Of a stretch of DNA of 43,019 bases, positions 24,679-32,824 are shown in pieces (positions within the stretch are counted from its first letter, which is position 1; the number at the start of each line of letters is the position of its first letter). Source of the DNA: Pirellula sp. (GTDB lineage Bacteria; Planctomycetota; Planctomycetia; Pirellulales; Lacipirellulaceae); NCBI GenBank assembly GCA_013822725.1, contig PNKX01000033.1, positions 1 through 43,019 of the forward strand, read 5' to 3'. Both the position numbers and the translations under genes were made by a program. Below the pieces are notes generated by a model, which worked only from the letters and a program-made list of their open reading frames with translations, had not been told where the DNA came from and made no database searches.

Positions 24679-26499
24679 TTAGCTGCTGCGTTGCCGCCGA
24701 ACGTGCGATGATCTGCCAGCCGCGACGGCGGCGAACGCGATCGCCGCCAAGCAAGCGACGGCTGGTTCGGGAACGACGGTAATCGCACCGGCCCCGCTGC
24801 CGAACTGCTCCGTCCAAATGGCCAGATCGTCCGCATCAACGACGCCGTCCGCGTTCGCATCCCCGTTCGCCAGCGACGCCTCCCCGCCAACGCCCCGTTG
24901 CCAGGCAAGGAAGTCGGCGCCGTCGACGATCTCATCGCCGTTGAAGTCGCCATTCTCCACGCCGGCGTCCGCTACCATGCCGCTCAGCGTGAGCGTCATC
25001 GCCCCCAGCGCGGCCGCCCCGGGCAGATTCTCGTCCGAAAAGCTGAGCGTGTACGTGGCGGAAAAGACTCCCAATGAGCTCGTATTGAGCGACGCGGTAA
25101 ATTCCGAACCCGCCCCCGCTGCGAGCGTCGCGGCACCCTGAAACAGGCTTAGATCGGTCGTGAGGACTCCCGTGTCGCCGCTGCCCACGATCGAATCGAG
25201 GTCGAGCCCCGCCGTAAAACCAGCGGTCGTCTCCAGGTTGAACAGAGCAAACGAGAACGTCGGAACCGTGGCGCCAAGCGTCACGGTACCGAAGTCGAAC
25301 GTAAGTCCGTTCGCATCGCTGCCGGCGGCAAACGACGGATTGGCGTGGCTCAGCACGCTCAAATTCACGGTCGCCACGTCATTACCGTCGTTGGCGCCCC
25401 GGCCCGTTCCGCCGGCGGTGGTGACGTCGAGATTGTCGATCGTCACCGTGCCGCTTTTGAGACCGGCAGCGGCAGTTGACGCATTCAACCCCACGTTGAT
25501 CGACTTGCTGCCCGTGACGCCGGTGGCAAAGGCGTTGTACCGTCCCGTTATCGAGCTTGTGGCGGCGCCCGCCGTCGTCACTGAGTAGTAAGTGCCGTTC
25601 AAGCCGGCCTTATTCAGCGTCACTCCTTGAGCCGCCGGAACGGGTGCTCCAACCAACACGCGCCCCAAATCCACGGTCCGCGACGAATCGCCGTTGGCGT
25701 CTGCTGTTCCTCCCAACAACGTCATCGCGCTGTCGTTCGTTTGATTCATGAAGATCGACCAGACGTACTCCGGCCGATCGGTGAAGGGATTCCGATTGTG
25801 CTGAAAGTTGTCGTAAATCACCTGATTCCGCCGCCGCTCAAACGAATCCGGAGTCGCCGCGTAGTGCCACTCTATCATCCGTGACAGGTCGCCCAATCTG
25901 GCGGCAGTCCCCGTCGTGCCATTGGTGACCATTTCCAAGTCCGAAGTCCCGCTATCGGAACCGTCGTACCGGACGGCCATGTAAAACTCTTGGCGAGCAA
26001 TCATGCCAGCGTCGGCGTCGCCTGGGTACCACACGGTCGCTCCCTTGTCGCTCTTCGTTCCGAACGACTGACCGAATGCTCCGCCAAAGTGGAGATTCCC
26101 GCGGTCGCTGTTGACGCTGGTCGTCGACGCTCGCAAGTTGAAGAGGTCGCTGACCGCCATGCCGCCGGCGCCAAGCCGGCTTTCAGGCCAAGTATGTTCA
26201 CGGTTCCAGGTGGCAGCGCTATCCCAGGCAGCCGTATTCGAGATGCGGTTGTAAACCAATAGGATCCTGGCGGGATTGTTCGGATCCTCGTCGGTATCCT
26301 GCAACGCCGTGCGGGCGCCGTCGTAAGAAATCACCGTATGATTGTCGATGATGTCGTGCAGCTGCGACTTCAGCGTCGTGCCAGTCCCTGTCGCCGTCGT
26401 ATAGTAATTCGCAGGTGGATCGTAAAATTGCGCGGTCGCGAGGCGAGCTATGAAGGCGACGACGCAGACGGCAGAAAGCGGGAGGGAAAGGTAGCGCAT
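24679..26499 (-). CDS. Exported endonuclease I family protein with dockerin-like repeats and PEP-CTERM tail
   Basis: A 606-residue protein in four parts. Residues 1-23 are a signal peptide ending ARLATA. The endonuclease I domain spans about 25-260, with the beta-beta-alpha metal nuclease signature NREHTWPES at about 98, then DLFNLRAS and NSDRGN. Beta-rich segments follow at 260-520. A type-I dockerin-like pair is at about 520-575 (GDFNGDEIVDGADFLAW and GDANADGVVDADDLAIW). The C-terminus is VVPEPAVACLAAIAFAAVAA with an Arg-rich end, the PEP-CTERM sorting signal. It should be an exported, surface-held nuclease, perhaps for DNA scavenging. TAGGAT ends six bases before the ATG, suggesting a leaderless mRNA. 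Confidence 0.92.
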   Translation of the reverse strand: MRYLSLPLSAVCVVAFIARLATAQFYDPPANYYTTATGTGTTLKSQLHDIIDNHTVISYDGARTALQDTDEDPNNPARILLVYNRISNTAAWDSAATWNREHTWPESRLGAGGMAVSDLFNLRASTTSVNSDRGNLHFGGAFGQSFGTKSDKGATVWYPGDADAGMIARQEFYMAVRYDGSDSGTSDLEMVTNGTTGTAARLGDLSRMIEWHYAATPDSFERRRNQVIYDNFQHNRNPFTDRPEYVWSIFMNQTNDSAMTLLGGTADANGDSSRTVDLGRVLVGAPVPAAQGVTLNKAGLNGTYYSVTTAGAATSSITGRYNAFATGVTGSKSINVGLNASTAAAGLKSGTVTIDNLDVTTAGGTGRGANDGNDVATVNLSVLSHANPSFAAGSDANGLTFDFGTVTLGATVPTFSFALFNLETTAGFTAGLDLDSIVGSGDTGVLTTDLSLFQGAATLAAGAGSEFTASLNTSSLGVFSATYTLSFSDENLPGAAALGAMTLTLSGMVADAGVENGDFNGDEIVDGADFLAWQRGVGGEASLANGDANADGVVDADDLAIWTEQFGSGAGAITVVPEPAVACLAAIAFAAVAAGRSSHVRRQRSS

Positions 26500-26653
26500 C
26501 TGCCCATCCTAGTCCAGTAAACCCGCTCCAGCCACACTCCGGCAGGCCGTTTTCATCTCTGTTTCGCGCAAGAGAACTCCACCATTCCCTGGCCGATTCG
26601 ATACACTATCGACAGTTGCGGTCTTCCACCTCCCACAATCCGACAATCGCGCG

Positions 26654-28522
26654 ATGACGTCGCCCGAACCAACGCCGACGCCCCCCCACGACGCCGCTGA
26701 TCAGATGCCGGCGTACCCGGTCCTATGCTACCGCCAACGGCAGCGCATCCTAGCCACGCAACTCGACGCGACGCTGGAGATCGGCCGACAGCGTGAGGAG
26801 GAGGCCGCTCCGGTTGTTCGCATTGATAACGGATTGGGCGCCCGCATCATCCTCGCCCCCATCGACGACGTCGCAATTTCCCGCTCCCATGTCGAACTAG
26901 CTCAGGCCGCCGGGGGGCAGGTTCGCGTCCGGAACCTAAGCGCCAGCCAACCGGTGCGGGTCTCCCCCAATCAAACGCTCGAGCCAGGCGCCGAGACGCT
27001 CGTCGTGCCGCCGGCCTTGCTCCAATTCGGCGAGTACGCCGTTCGCGTCGATCCGGCGGAGGATGAGCAACTCGAACTGGAGGGCCTGCCCGAGCGGACG
27101 ATCCCTCCCGGCAAACAGGCTCCGCCAGCATCCGTCGCGATGCTCGGCGCCACCTTCGACGAAACGAAGCTCCTCCGCTGGCTCGAAACGATCCTTGGCG
27201 TCTTCCAAAGCGCGGCCAACACCCACGACTTCCCAGAGCAGGCAGCCCGAGCCGCCGTGAAAATCGTCGGCCTCGACGCCGCGGCCGTCCTCCGCTTCGA
27301 TGACGGCCGTTGGCGGACCGAAGCGTTTTACGCCGGCGATCAGCGCGAAGGCGATAACCAAACGTCATGGGCGCCGAGCCAAACGCTACTCGGCTGGGTC
27401 CGCCGCGACCGCCGCACCTTCCGCCACGTCCCGCCGACCGGCCCCGATACGCCGCGTAGCTTGCAAAACGTCTCAGCGCTCGTCGCCGCGCCAATTTTGA
27501 ACGGGGCAGGGGAGGTGATCGGCGCCCTCTACGGCGATCGCCGCAGCGGCGGCAGTTCGGGCGGCTTCCCCCGTATCACCGAATTCGAGGCGAAACTCGT
27601 CGAGCTCCTCGCGAGCGGCATTGCGGCCGGCCTTGCGCGTTTAAAAGAAGAACAAGCTGCCGTCGAAGCCCGGGTTCAATTCGAACAATTCTTTACGCCG
27701 CAGCTCGCCATGCAGTTGCAGCGCGACCCGAAGCTGCTTGAGGGCCGCAACGCGGAAGTGACGATTCTCTTCGCCGACATCCGCGGCTTCAGTCGCATCA
27801 GCGAACGGCTTGGCCCCGATCGGACAATGGCTTGGATCCAGGACACGATGGGCGCCCTCTCCGAATCGGTCCTCGCCTACGACGGCGTGTTGGTCGACTA
27901 CATCGGCGACGAGCTGATGGCCATGTGGGGCGCCCCGGCGGCTCAAGCCGATCATGCCGCGCTCGCGTGCCTCGCGGCTAAGCAGATGATGGAGAGCCTC
28001 CACGCCATTTCCGCACGTTGGCAGCAGGAACTCGGCGTTCCTGTGCAGCTAGGCATTGGGCTCAACTCCGGCATCGCCCGCGTCGGTAACACCGGCTCTT
28101 CGCTGAAATTCAAATATGGCCCCTTGGGCGACGCGGTGAACGTCGCCAGCCGCGTCCAAGGCGCCACGAAGTATCTAGGCGCCGACTGCCTCATCACCGG
28201 CGAAACGCTCCAGCGACTCCCTGCAGGCGTCGCCCATCGCCGCCTTGCGCGCGTTCGCGCCGTGAACATTGCGCACCCGATCGATCTTTACGAAGTCGTC
28301 GCGCAACCGTCGCCCGATTGGAAGGAACATTGCCGACGCTACGACGCCGCCCTGCATGCCCTGGAGCAAGAGAATTGGAGCGATGCCATCCAATCTGCCA
28401 AGCGTCTGGCCAGCGATTATCCCCAAGATACGGCCGCGGCCGCTCTGCTGAAACGCGTCGAGGCGGCTGAGCGCACGAGCAAATTAGGCGACACGTCAGT
28501 CTGGCAGCTGCCAGGCAAATAA
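26654..28522 (+). CDS. FHA-GAF-class III nucleotide cyclase
   Basis: A 622-residue soluble signalling protein. An FHA-like domain is at about 30-135 (LEIGRQ, then ISRSHVEL, the Ser/His loop that reads phosphothreonine). A GAF domain is at about 173-330 (VGLDAAAVLRFDD to VIGALYGDRRSG). The class III cyclase domain is at about 345-530: metal-binding EVTILFADIRGFSRI, YIGDELMAMWGAP, and the transition-state Asn/Arg in GDAVNVASR. A helical tail may be a TPR. The usual adenine-selecting Lys before the IGD motif is Asp here (VDYIGD), so substrate is not certain. The FHA domain suggests input from Ser/Thr kinases such as the one at 32825. No membrane segment. Confidence 0.9.
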   Translation: MTSPEPTPTPPHDAADQMPAYPVLCYRQRQRILATQLDATLEIGRQREEEAAPVVRIDNGLGARIILAPIDDVAISRSHVELAQAAGGQVRVRNLSASQPVRVSPNQTLEPGAETLVVPPALLQFGEYAVRVDPAEDEQLELEGLPERTIPPGKQAPPASVAMLGATFDETKLLRWLETILGVFQSAANTHDFPEQAARAAVKIVGLDAAAVLRFDDGRWRTEAFYAGDQREGDNQTSWAPSQTLLGWVRRDRRTFRHVPPTGPDTPRSLQNVSALVAAPILNGAGEVIGALYGDRRSGGSSGGFPRITEFEAKLVELLASGIAAGLARLKEEQAAVEARVQFEQFFTPQLAMQLQRDPKLLEGRNAEVTILFADIRGFSRISERLGPDRTMAWIQDTMGALSESVLAYDGVLVDYIGDELMAMWGAPAAQADHAALACLAAKQMMESLHAISARWQQELGVPVQLGIGLNSGIARVGNTGSSLKFKYGPLGDAVNVASRVQGATKYLGADCLITGETLQRLPAGVAHRRLARVRAVNIAHPIDLYEVVAQPSPDWKEHCRRYDAALHALEQENWSDAIQSAKRLASDYPQDTAAAALLKRVEAAERTSKLGDTSVWQLPGK

Positions 28523-28557
28523 AAATGCCCGGCCCCGATGAGCGATCGGGACCGGGC
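28521..28557 (-). terminator. Intrinsic terminator between convergent genes
   Basis: GCCCGG and CCCGAT (28527-28539, one mismatch) pair with ATCGGG and CCGGGC (28545-28557) around GAGCG. Read on the minus strand the hairpin is followed by TTTTT (28525-28521), so it ends the leftward gene at 28592; it may also slow rightward transcription from the cyclase gene. Confidence 0.8.
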
Positions 28558-28591
28558 TACAGAGCTTCACTTCGCGGCGTGGGGTAGTCGC

Positions 28592-29032
28592 TTAGCGGCT
28601 GCTGTACTTTTGAGGATCGGTCTTCTGCAACGCCCACTTATCGGCTGAATGGTGGCGCGGCGCCGCGTGGTAGTACGACGGCTGAACGGCAGTCGATTGC
28701 ATCACGACCGAAGGAGCGGTCGTCGCCGGTTGGCTCGCAACCGCGTCAGTCGTCGGGGCGTACGAGAACCGACGCCCTTCCACCGGCGCCTGAGCGACGG
28801 CCGTCGGCGCTGGAGCCGCTGCCGTCGACTGGACGATCACGGGACGCGATTCGTATCGCACGGCACGCTGTCCGTAATTGGCGTGATGACGCCCCTCATG
28901 CATCTGCGTCCAGCCATTCCCGCCGATATGGCCGCGGGCCTTTTCCGTTCCAATCACATTGCCGGCCAGTGCTGTGCTGGCCAACATCGAACCAATCACA
29001 GCCGACAAAATCAAACCTTTGTAAGTAGTCAT
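28592..29032 (-). CDS. Small exported protein of unknown function
   Basis: A 146-residue protein starting MTTYKGLILSAVIGSMLAST with a signal peptide ending STALAG. The mature part is His-, Ala-, Thr- and Pro-rich (MHEGRHHANYGQ, then SYAPTTDAVASQ) and ends KWALQKTDPQKYSSR. No domain is recognised; His clusters could bind metal, which is speculation. GGAGG lies six bases before ATG 29032, one of the best ribosome binding sites in the window, and this decides the start over an upstream in-frame ATG at 29089. A terminator follows the gene. Confidence 0.78.
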   Translation of the reverse strand: MTTYKGLILSAVIGSMLASTALAGNVIGTEKARGHIGGNGWTQMHEGRHHANYGQRAVRYESRPVIVQSTAAAPAPTAVAQAPVEGRRFSYAPTTDAVASQPATTAPSVVMQSTAVQPSYYHAAPRHHSADKWALQKTDPQKYSSR

Positions 29033-29197
29033 GTCACACCTCCGCCTAATAAACGTTTTCTTGGCCCGGTGGCTGCCCGACATGGGCAACCTCGATCTCG
29101 GGGCACGGTTGGCAGGCTGCCTGAGTCGCTCGCAAGCGTCTCGCCCGCCGATCTACAACACTTGGGGAGATCAACGTCAGAATGGGTGATTCTCAGA

Positions 29198-29587
29198 TCA
29201 CACGCGCCAACAAACGCCGAGCGAGAGCAACGTTCGTGAAGGAATCGCTTCAGCGCTTGAACGCTTATTCAAGGCCTGCGTCAGTCGCATCGGTGCGGCG
29301 GCGGCATAGCGCGTCGCAGCATTGGCGACATGATCGTCGGCTGCGGAATCCTGTTCCGCAGCAGCAGCTAGACACGATTGGCAGGCTGCTGATTCGATGG
29401 CGCCTACCCGGCCCAATCGATGCGGCGACGCGACAAATTCGAACGTCCCGCAAGCGTGCCATTCAGACGCTGCGTCTCCTCCGCTCGCCATCGCCAACGC
29501 AGTCGGCGAACAGCATGTCCCGACGCTCAGTCCGAGGACCAGCGCGATGACAATCAAACGACGTAGGTAGCGGCCGATGATAGACAT
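29198..29587 (-). CDS. Hypothetical small exported protein
   Basis: A 129-residue frame starting MSIIGRYLRRLIVIALVLG, with a basic N-region, hydrophobic core and Ala-X-Ala site, so probably exported. The mature part has five Cys (including CGTF and CQSCLAAA) but no known domain; CxxC could be a thiol or metal site. There is no clear SD sequence. The signal-peptide-like start is the main reason to accept it. It lies in the same direction as the exported protein at 28592, 165 bp upstream. Confidence 0.5.
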   Translation of the reverse strand: MSIIGRYLRRLIVIALVLGLSVGTCCSPTALAMASGGDAASEWHACGTFEFVASPHRLGRVGAIESAACQSCLAAAAEQDSAADDHVANAATRYAAAAPMRLTQALNKRSSAEAIPSRTLLSLGVCWRV

Positions 29588-29907
29588 CTCGATGCTAATA
29601 CTACGTCGCTAACCAGTCGGTCGCATGAGCGATCGCCTCCCCTTACGCACTTGTAATCTGAGGTCGATGCCGGTTCCGGCGGCGACGGTCCTGTCAGAAA
29701 TCGGGCCGTCCCTTTTGGGCGCCGTTTGATGCCGGACGTTCGCGCAGCGCATGCCACTTGCATCAGCAAGCCCCGCGGTTGGGCTGAAGGGGGAGCCGAG
29801 TTTGTACGCGACGTAACCGCTTGCCCGAACAGACAGTTACGTCACCTCTGGGCAATCTGTGCAAAACGGGAACGCCCCTTGCCTTAGGGCGTTAACTCTT
29901 CCCTGCA
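29588..29907. other. Intergenic region between divergent exported proteins
   Basis: No gene seen in 320 bp. A hairpin AACGCCC/GGGCGTT (29871-29877 and 29887-29893) lies just before the rightward gene. GTTACGTC and GACGTAAC occur in inverted orientation at about 29836 and 29809. I looked for a riboswitch-like core and found none that satisfied me. Confidence 0.4.
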
Positions 29908-30852
29908 TTGCTAAAACCCAAGGCGCCCTCTTTGATACTATTCCGCTCACTAATGGTGCTGCTCGCCATCGTTTTGGCGGGAGCCCACAACCAGCCGACG
30001 GCGATTGCGGCGGACGCCGTGGGGCAAGTTGCCGTCGATGCGGGGGAGGGTGCGGTTTCATTAAGCCGCCAGGGCGCCTGGCACCTCGCCGAGAGCGACA
30101 ACTTTCAGGTTTGCTCGCTCCACTCCGCCGAACAGGCCAGCGCGATGGCACGCGCCTGCGAACGACTTCGACGCGAGGTTGCTGAACTCTGCGGACTGCG
30201 CGTCGAGCGCTGGTCTCCACGTTGTCAGATCGTTCTCCACGCCAGTTCCACCTCGTACGTCGCTGCGGTCGGGAACAACGGCGCCGCGACCGTCGCTTCG
30301 GCGCTGACGAAGCGCGGCGGCGCCCGGATCGCGCTTCGCAAGATCGACGTCCGCGGCGACGCGCACGACTACCTTACGACGGCGCTGCCGCACGAGCTTT
30401 GTCATGTGCTCCTCGCCGACCGTTTTACCGACGCCCCGCTGTGGTGCGACGAAGGCCTCGCCCTGCTGCTCGACCCGCTCGACAAGCAACAGCTGCATGA
30501 GCGCGATCTCCGCATCGGCCAGCAGCGAGGCGAACTGATGCCGCTCGACCACTTAGTTAATCTCAAGCAATACCCAGCCGCCCAGCGCTGGGGCCTGTTC
30601 TACGGCCAAAGCGCCTCGATCGTCCGCTACCTACTGCAACGCGGCACGCCCGCCCAACTTCTTGAGTTCGCCGAATTGCAACGTTCGCGCGGCGTCAACG
30701 TGGCGCTTCGCGACGTCTACGGTTTCCAGGGCGTTGCTGAATTGGACCGCCAGTGGCAAGCATCTCTGAAGAATTCTCTCGTAGCGCCGATCACGCTCAT
30801 CGGCTTTGCCGGCGTTGTGAATCCGCTCTCAGCAATCGCGGAATCGCCCTGA
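29908..30852 (+). CDS. Exported MA-like gluzincin metallopeptidase
   Basis: A 314-residue protein. The N-terminus is signal-peptide-like (Lys/Arg-containing start, then SLMVLLAIVLAGAH). The metal site is ALPHELCHVLLADRF at about residue 160, HExxH, with the third ligand Glu in LWCDEGLALL about 17 residues on: the gluzincin pattern of peptidase MA-like proteins. A helical region follows (YGQSASIVRYLLQRG). Probably a periplasmic or extracytoplasmic peptidase; substrate unknown. The start is a TTG at 29908, chosen to keep the basic N-region; ATG 29953 is the alternative. No SD sequence at either. Confidence 0.8.
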   Translation: MLKPKAPSLILFRSLMVLLAIVLAGAHNQPTAIAADAVGQVAVDAGEGAVSLSRQGAWHLAESDNFQVCSLHSAEQASAMARACERLRREVAELCGLRVERWSPRCQIVLHASSTSYVAAVGNNGAATVASALTKRGGARIALRKIDVRGDAHDYLTTALPHELCHVLLADRFTDAPLWCDEGLALLLDPLDKQQLHERDLRIGQQRGELMPLDHLVNLKQYPAAQRWGLFYGQSASIVRYLLQRGTPAQLLEFAELQRSRGVNVALRDVYGFQGVAELDRQWQASLKNSLVAPITLIGFAGVVNPLSAIAESP

Positions 30853-31012
30853 GTCGATGGACAATTTCGCCGCACCGCTTCCTCCACTCACCGGCAGTTG
30901 CGAGCTCGCAGCGACCAGCTTAGAGTGAAGCGACTTCTTTTCGCCTGTTCTTCGGCTCGAATCGGGCGCAGTCTCCATCAGTTTGGCCCACGGCCACTCA
31001 CCCTCACGCGCC

Positions 31013-32686
31013 ATGCTCCGCCTTCTCATCATTGCAGCCTGCTCGCTACTCAGCGCTCCCTTCGCAAACCGAGCCATGGCGGCCGATCGCAGCGAACTCC
31101 CTCTCTCCGCCGACGTCATCATCTACGGCGGTACGTCGGGTGGCGTCGTCGCGGCCGTGCAGGCGACCCGCCTCGGCAAGACGGCCATCATTCTAGAACC
31201 CGGCAAGCACCTCGGCGGCATGACCGCCGGCGGCCTCAGCTGGACCGACGTCGGCAACGCCCCCGATCGCATCAAAGCCATCGGCGGCCTCACCCGCGAG
31301 GTATACCAACGCATCGGCGCCGCCTACGGCATGAAACCAGGGACCGAATTTGATCCGCCGAAGTCGCATGACATCACGCGCACCGGCGTCGATTTTGCCA
31401 AGCCGCCGTCGCTTTCCTTCGAACCGAAGATGGCTGAGCGAATCTTCAACGAGCTCGTTGCTGAAGCAGGCGTCACGGTCCATTTCAACTCGGCCCTGGC
31501 GGCTGTGGGGAAGTCGGGACCTCGCATCGTGAGTCTCACGACGACCGATGGCCGGCAATTCCGCGGACGCATCTTCATCGACGCCACCTACGAAGGCGAT
31601 CTCCTCGCCGCAGCCGGCGTCTCGTCCACGCTAGGCCGTGAAGCCAACTCGCAATACGGCGAAACCGTCAACGGCATCCAAAGTCCCGCGCGCAAGCCGG
31701 CGGCGGGCAAGTTCGAAGTCCCCATCGATCCCTTCCGCATCGCGGGCAATTCCGCCAGCGGCTCGCTCTCCTACCTTCTTCAACGTGGCGAACTCGGCCA
31801 GATCGGCGCCGCCGACCGTCGCATCCAAAGCTATAACTATCGACTCTGCCTCACCGATCGCCCCGACAATCGTCTTCCAATCGAACCGCCGGCAAACTAC
31901 GACGCCGCCGACTACGAACTCCTCGCCCGTTGGATCGCTGCGCGAGAGAAGGCCGGCGAGCGACTCACGCTCCGCAGCTTCCTGAAATACGACCCACTGC
32001 AGAACGGAAAATACGACTTCAACAACCGCTGGCCGATCTCCACCGACTTCCTTGGCGGGGCCGACGACTACCCCGAAGCCGACGCCAGCGAGCGCGTCGA
32101 GATCGCCCGCCGACACGAAAATTACCTCCGCGGCTTCTTCCACTTTCTCGCGACCGACAAACGTTCGCCCCCTCGCGTCCGTGAGGAGACGTCACGCTTC
32201 GGCCTCTGCCGCGACGAGTTCGTCGACAACGCCGGCTGGCCCCACCAACTGTACGTTCGCGAAGCTCGTCGTATGGTCGGCGACTTCGTGATGACCGAGC
32301 ATCATTGCACCGGGCAAGAAGTCGCACCCGACTCAATCGGCTTGGGAACATACGGCATCGACATGCACGGCGCCCGTCGCATCGTTCACGATGGCCAACC
32401 GGTGAACGAAGGGAGCAATAGCGTCTCGGTACCGCAGCCGTACCCCATTGCCTATCGCGCTATCGTTCCTAAGCAACGCGAATGCGATAATCTGCTCGCG
32501 ACCTTCGCTCTCTCCGCCAGCCATGTGGCGTTCGGCTCCATTCGGATGGAACCAGTCTTCATGACGCTGAGTCAATCAGCCGCCACTGCCGCCTCACTGG
32601 CGATCGACGCTGACCGCGCGGTGCAAGACGTCGCCTACCCGCAACTCCGGGAACGTCTGCTCGCCGATGGCCAAGTGCTCGAGTAG
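31013..32686 (+). CDS. Exported FAD-dependent oxidoreductase
   Basis: A 557-residue protein. A signal peptide covers about 1-24 (MLRLLIIAACSLLSAPF, cleavage near AMAAD). The FAD-binding Rossmann motif is ADVIIYGGTSGGVVAAVQA at about 32-50, followed by KHLGGMTAGGLSWTD, typical of the FAD_oxidored family (PF12831) abundant in planctomycetes. The family region RIFIDATYEGDLLAAAG is at about 195, and a C-terminal FAD contact segment is near IRMEPVFMTLSQSAA. The substrate is unknown; such proteins may oxidise sugars or other extracytoplasmic compounds. ATG 31013 is preferred over a TTG at 30983. Confidence 0.9.
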   Translation: MLRLLIIAACSLLSAPFANRAMAADRSELPLSADVIIYGGTSGGVVAAVQATRLGKTAIILEPGKHLGGMTAGGLSWTDVGNAPDRIKAIGGLTREVYQRIGAAYGMKPGTEFDPPKSHDITRTGVDFAKPPSLSFEPKMAERIFNELVAEAGVTVHFNSALAAVGKSGPRIVSLTTTDGRQFRGRIFIDATYEGDLLAAAGVSSTLGREANSQYGETVNGIQSPARKPAAGKFEVPIDPFRIAGNSASGSLSYLLQRGELGQIGAADRRIQSYNYRLCLTDRPDNRLPIEPPANYDAADYELLARWIAAREKAGERLTLRSFLKYDPLQNGKYDFNNRWPISTDFLGGADDYPEADASERVEIARRHENYLRGFFHFLATDKRSPPRVREETSRFGLCRDEFVDNAGWPHQLYVREARRMVGDFVMTEHHCTGQEVAPDSIGLGTYGIDMHGARRIVHDGQPVNEGSNSVSVPQPYPIAYRAIVPKQRECDNLLATFALSASHVAFGSIRMEPVFMTLSQSAATAASLAIDADRAVQDVAYPQLRERLLADGQVLE

Positions 32687-32824
32687 AAGCCGTAGATTGC
32701 CACAGGGGGATTTTGCTTGGCAATTGGCGGCAGTCCCCTGGGTTTTTCCCCTCCGCGACCGGCGACGACACGTTAGAATCGTCTCGCTGCCGTCCCATTG
32801 CATCCCCGTGACGCGATCGCCGCC

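Noticed and set aside
29740..29830. Possible cobalamin-type riboswitch (GCCACTTG-like string)
   Set aside because: The required conserved boxes and stems are not present on either strand, and the neighbouring genes have no B12 link.
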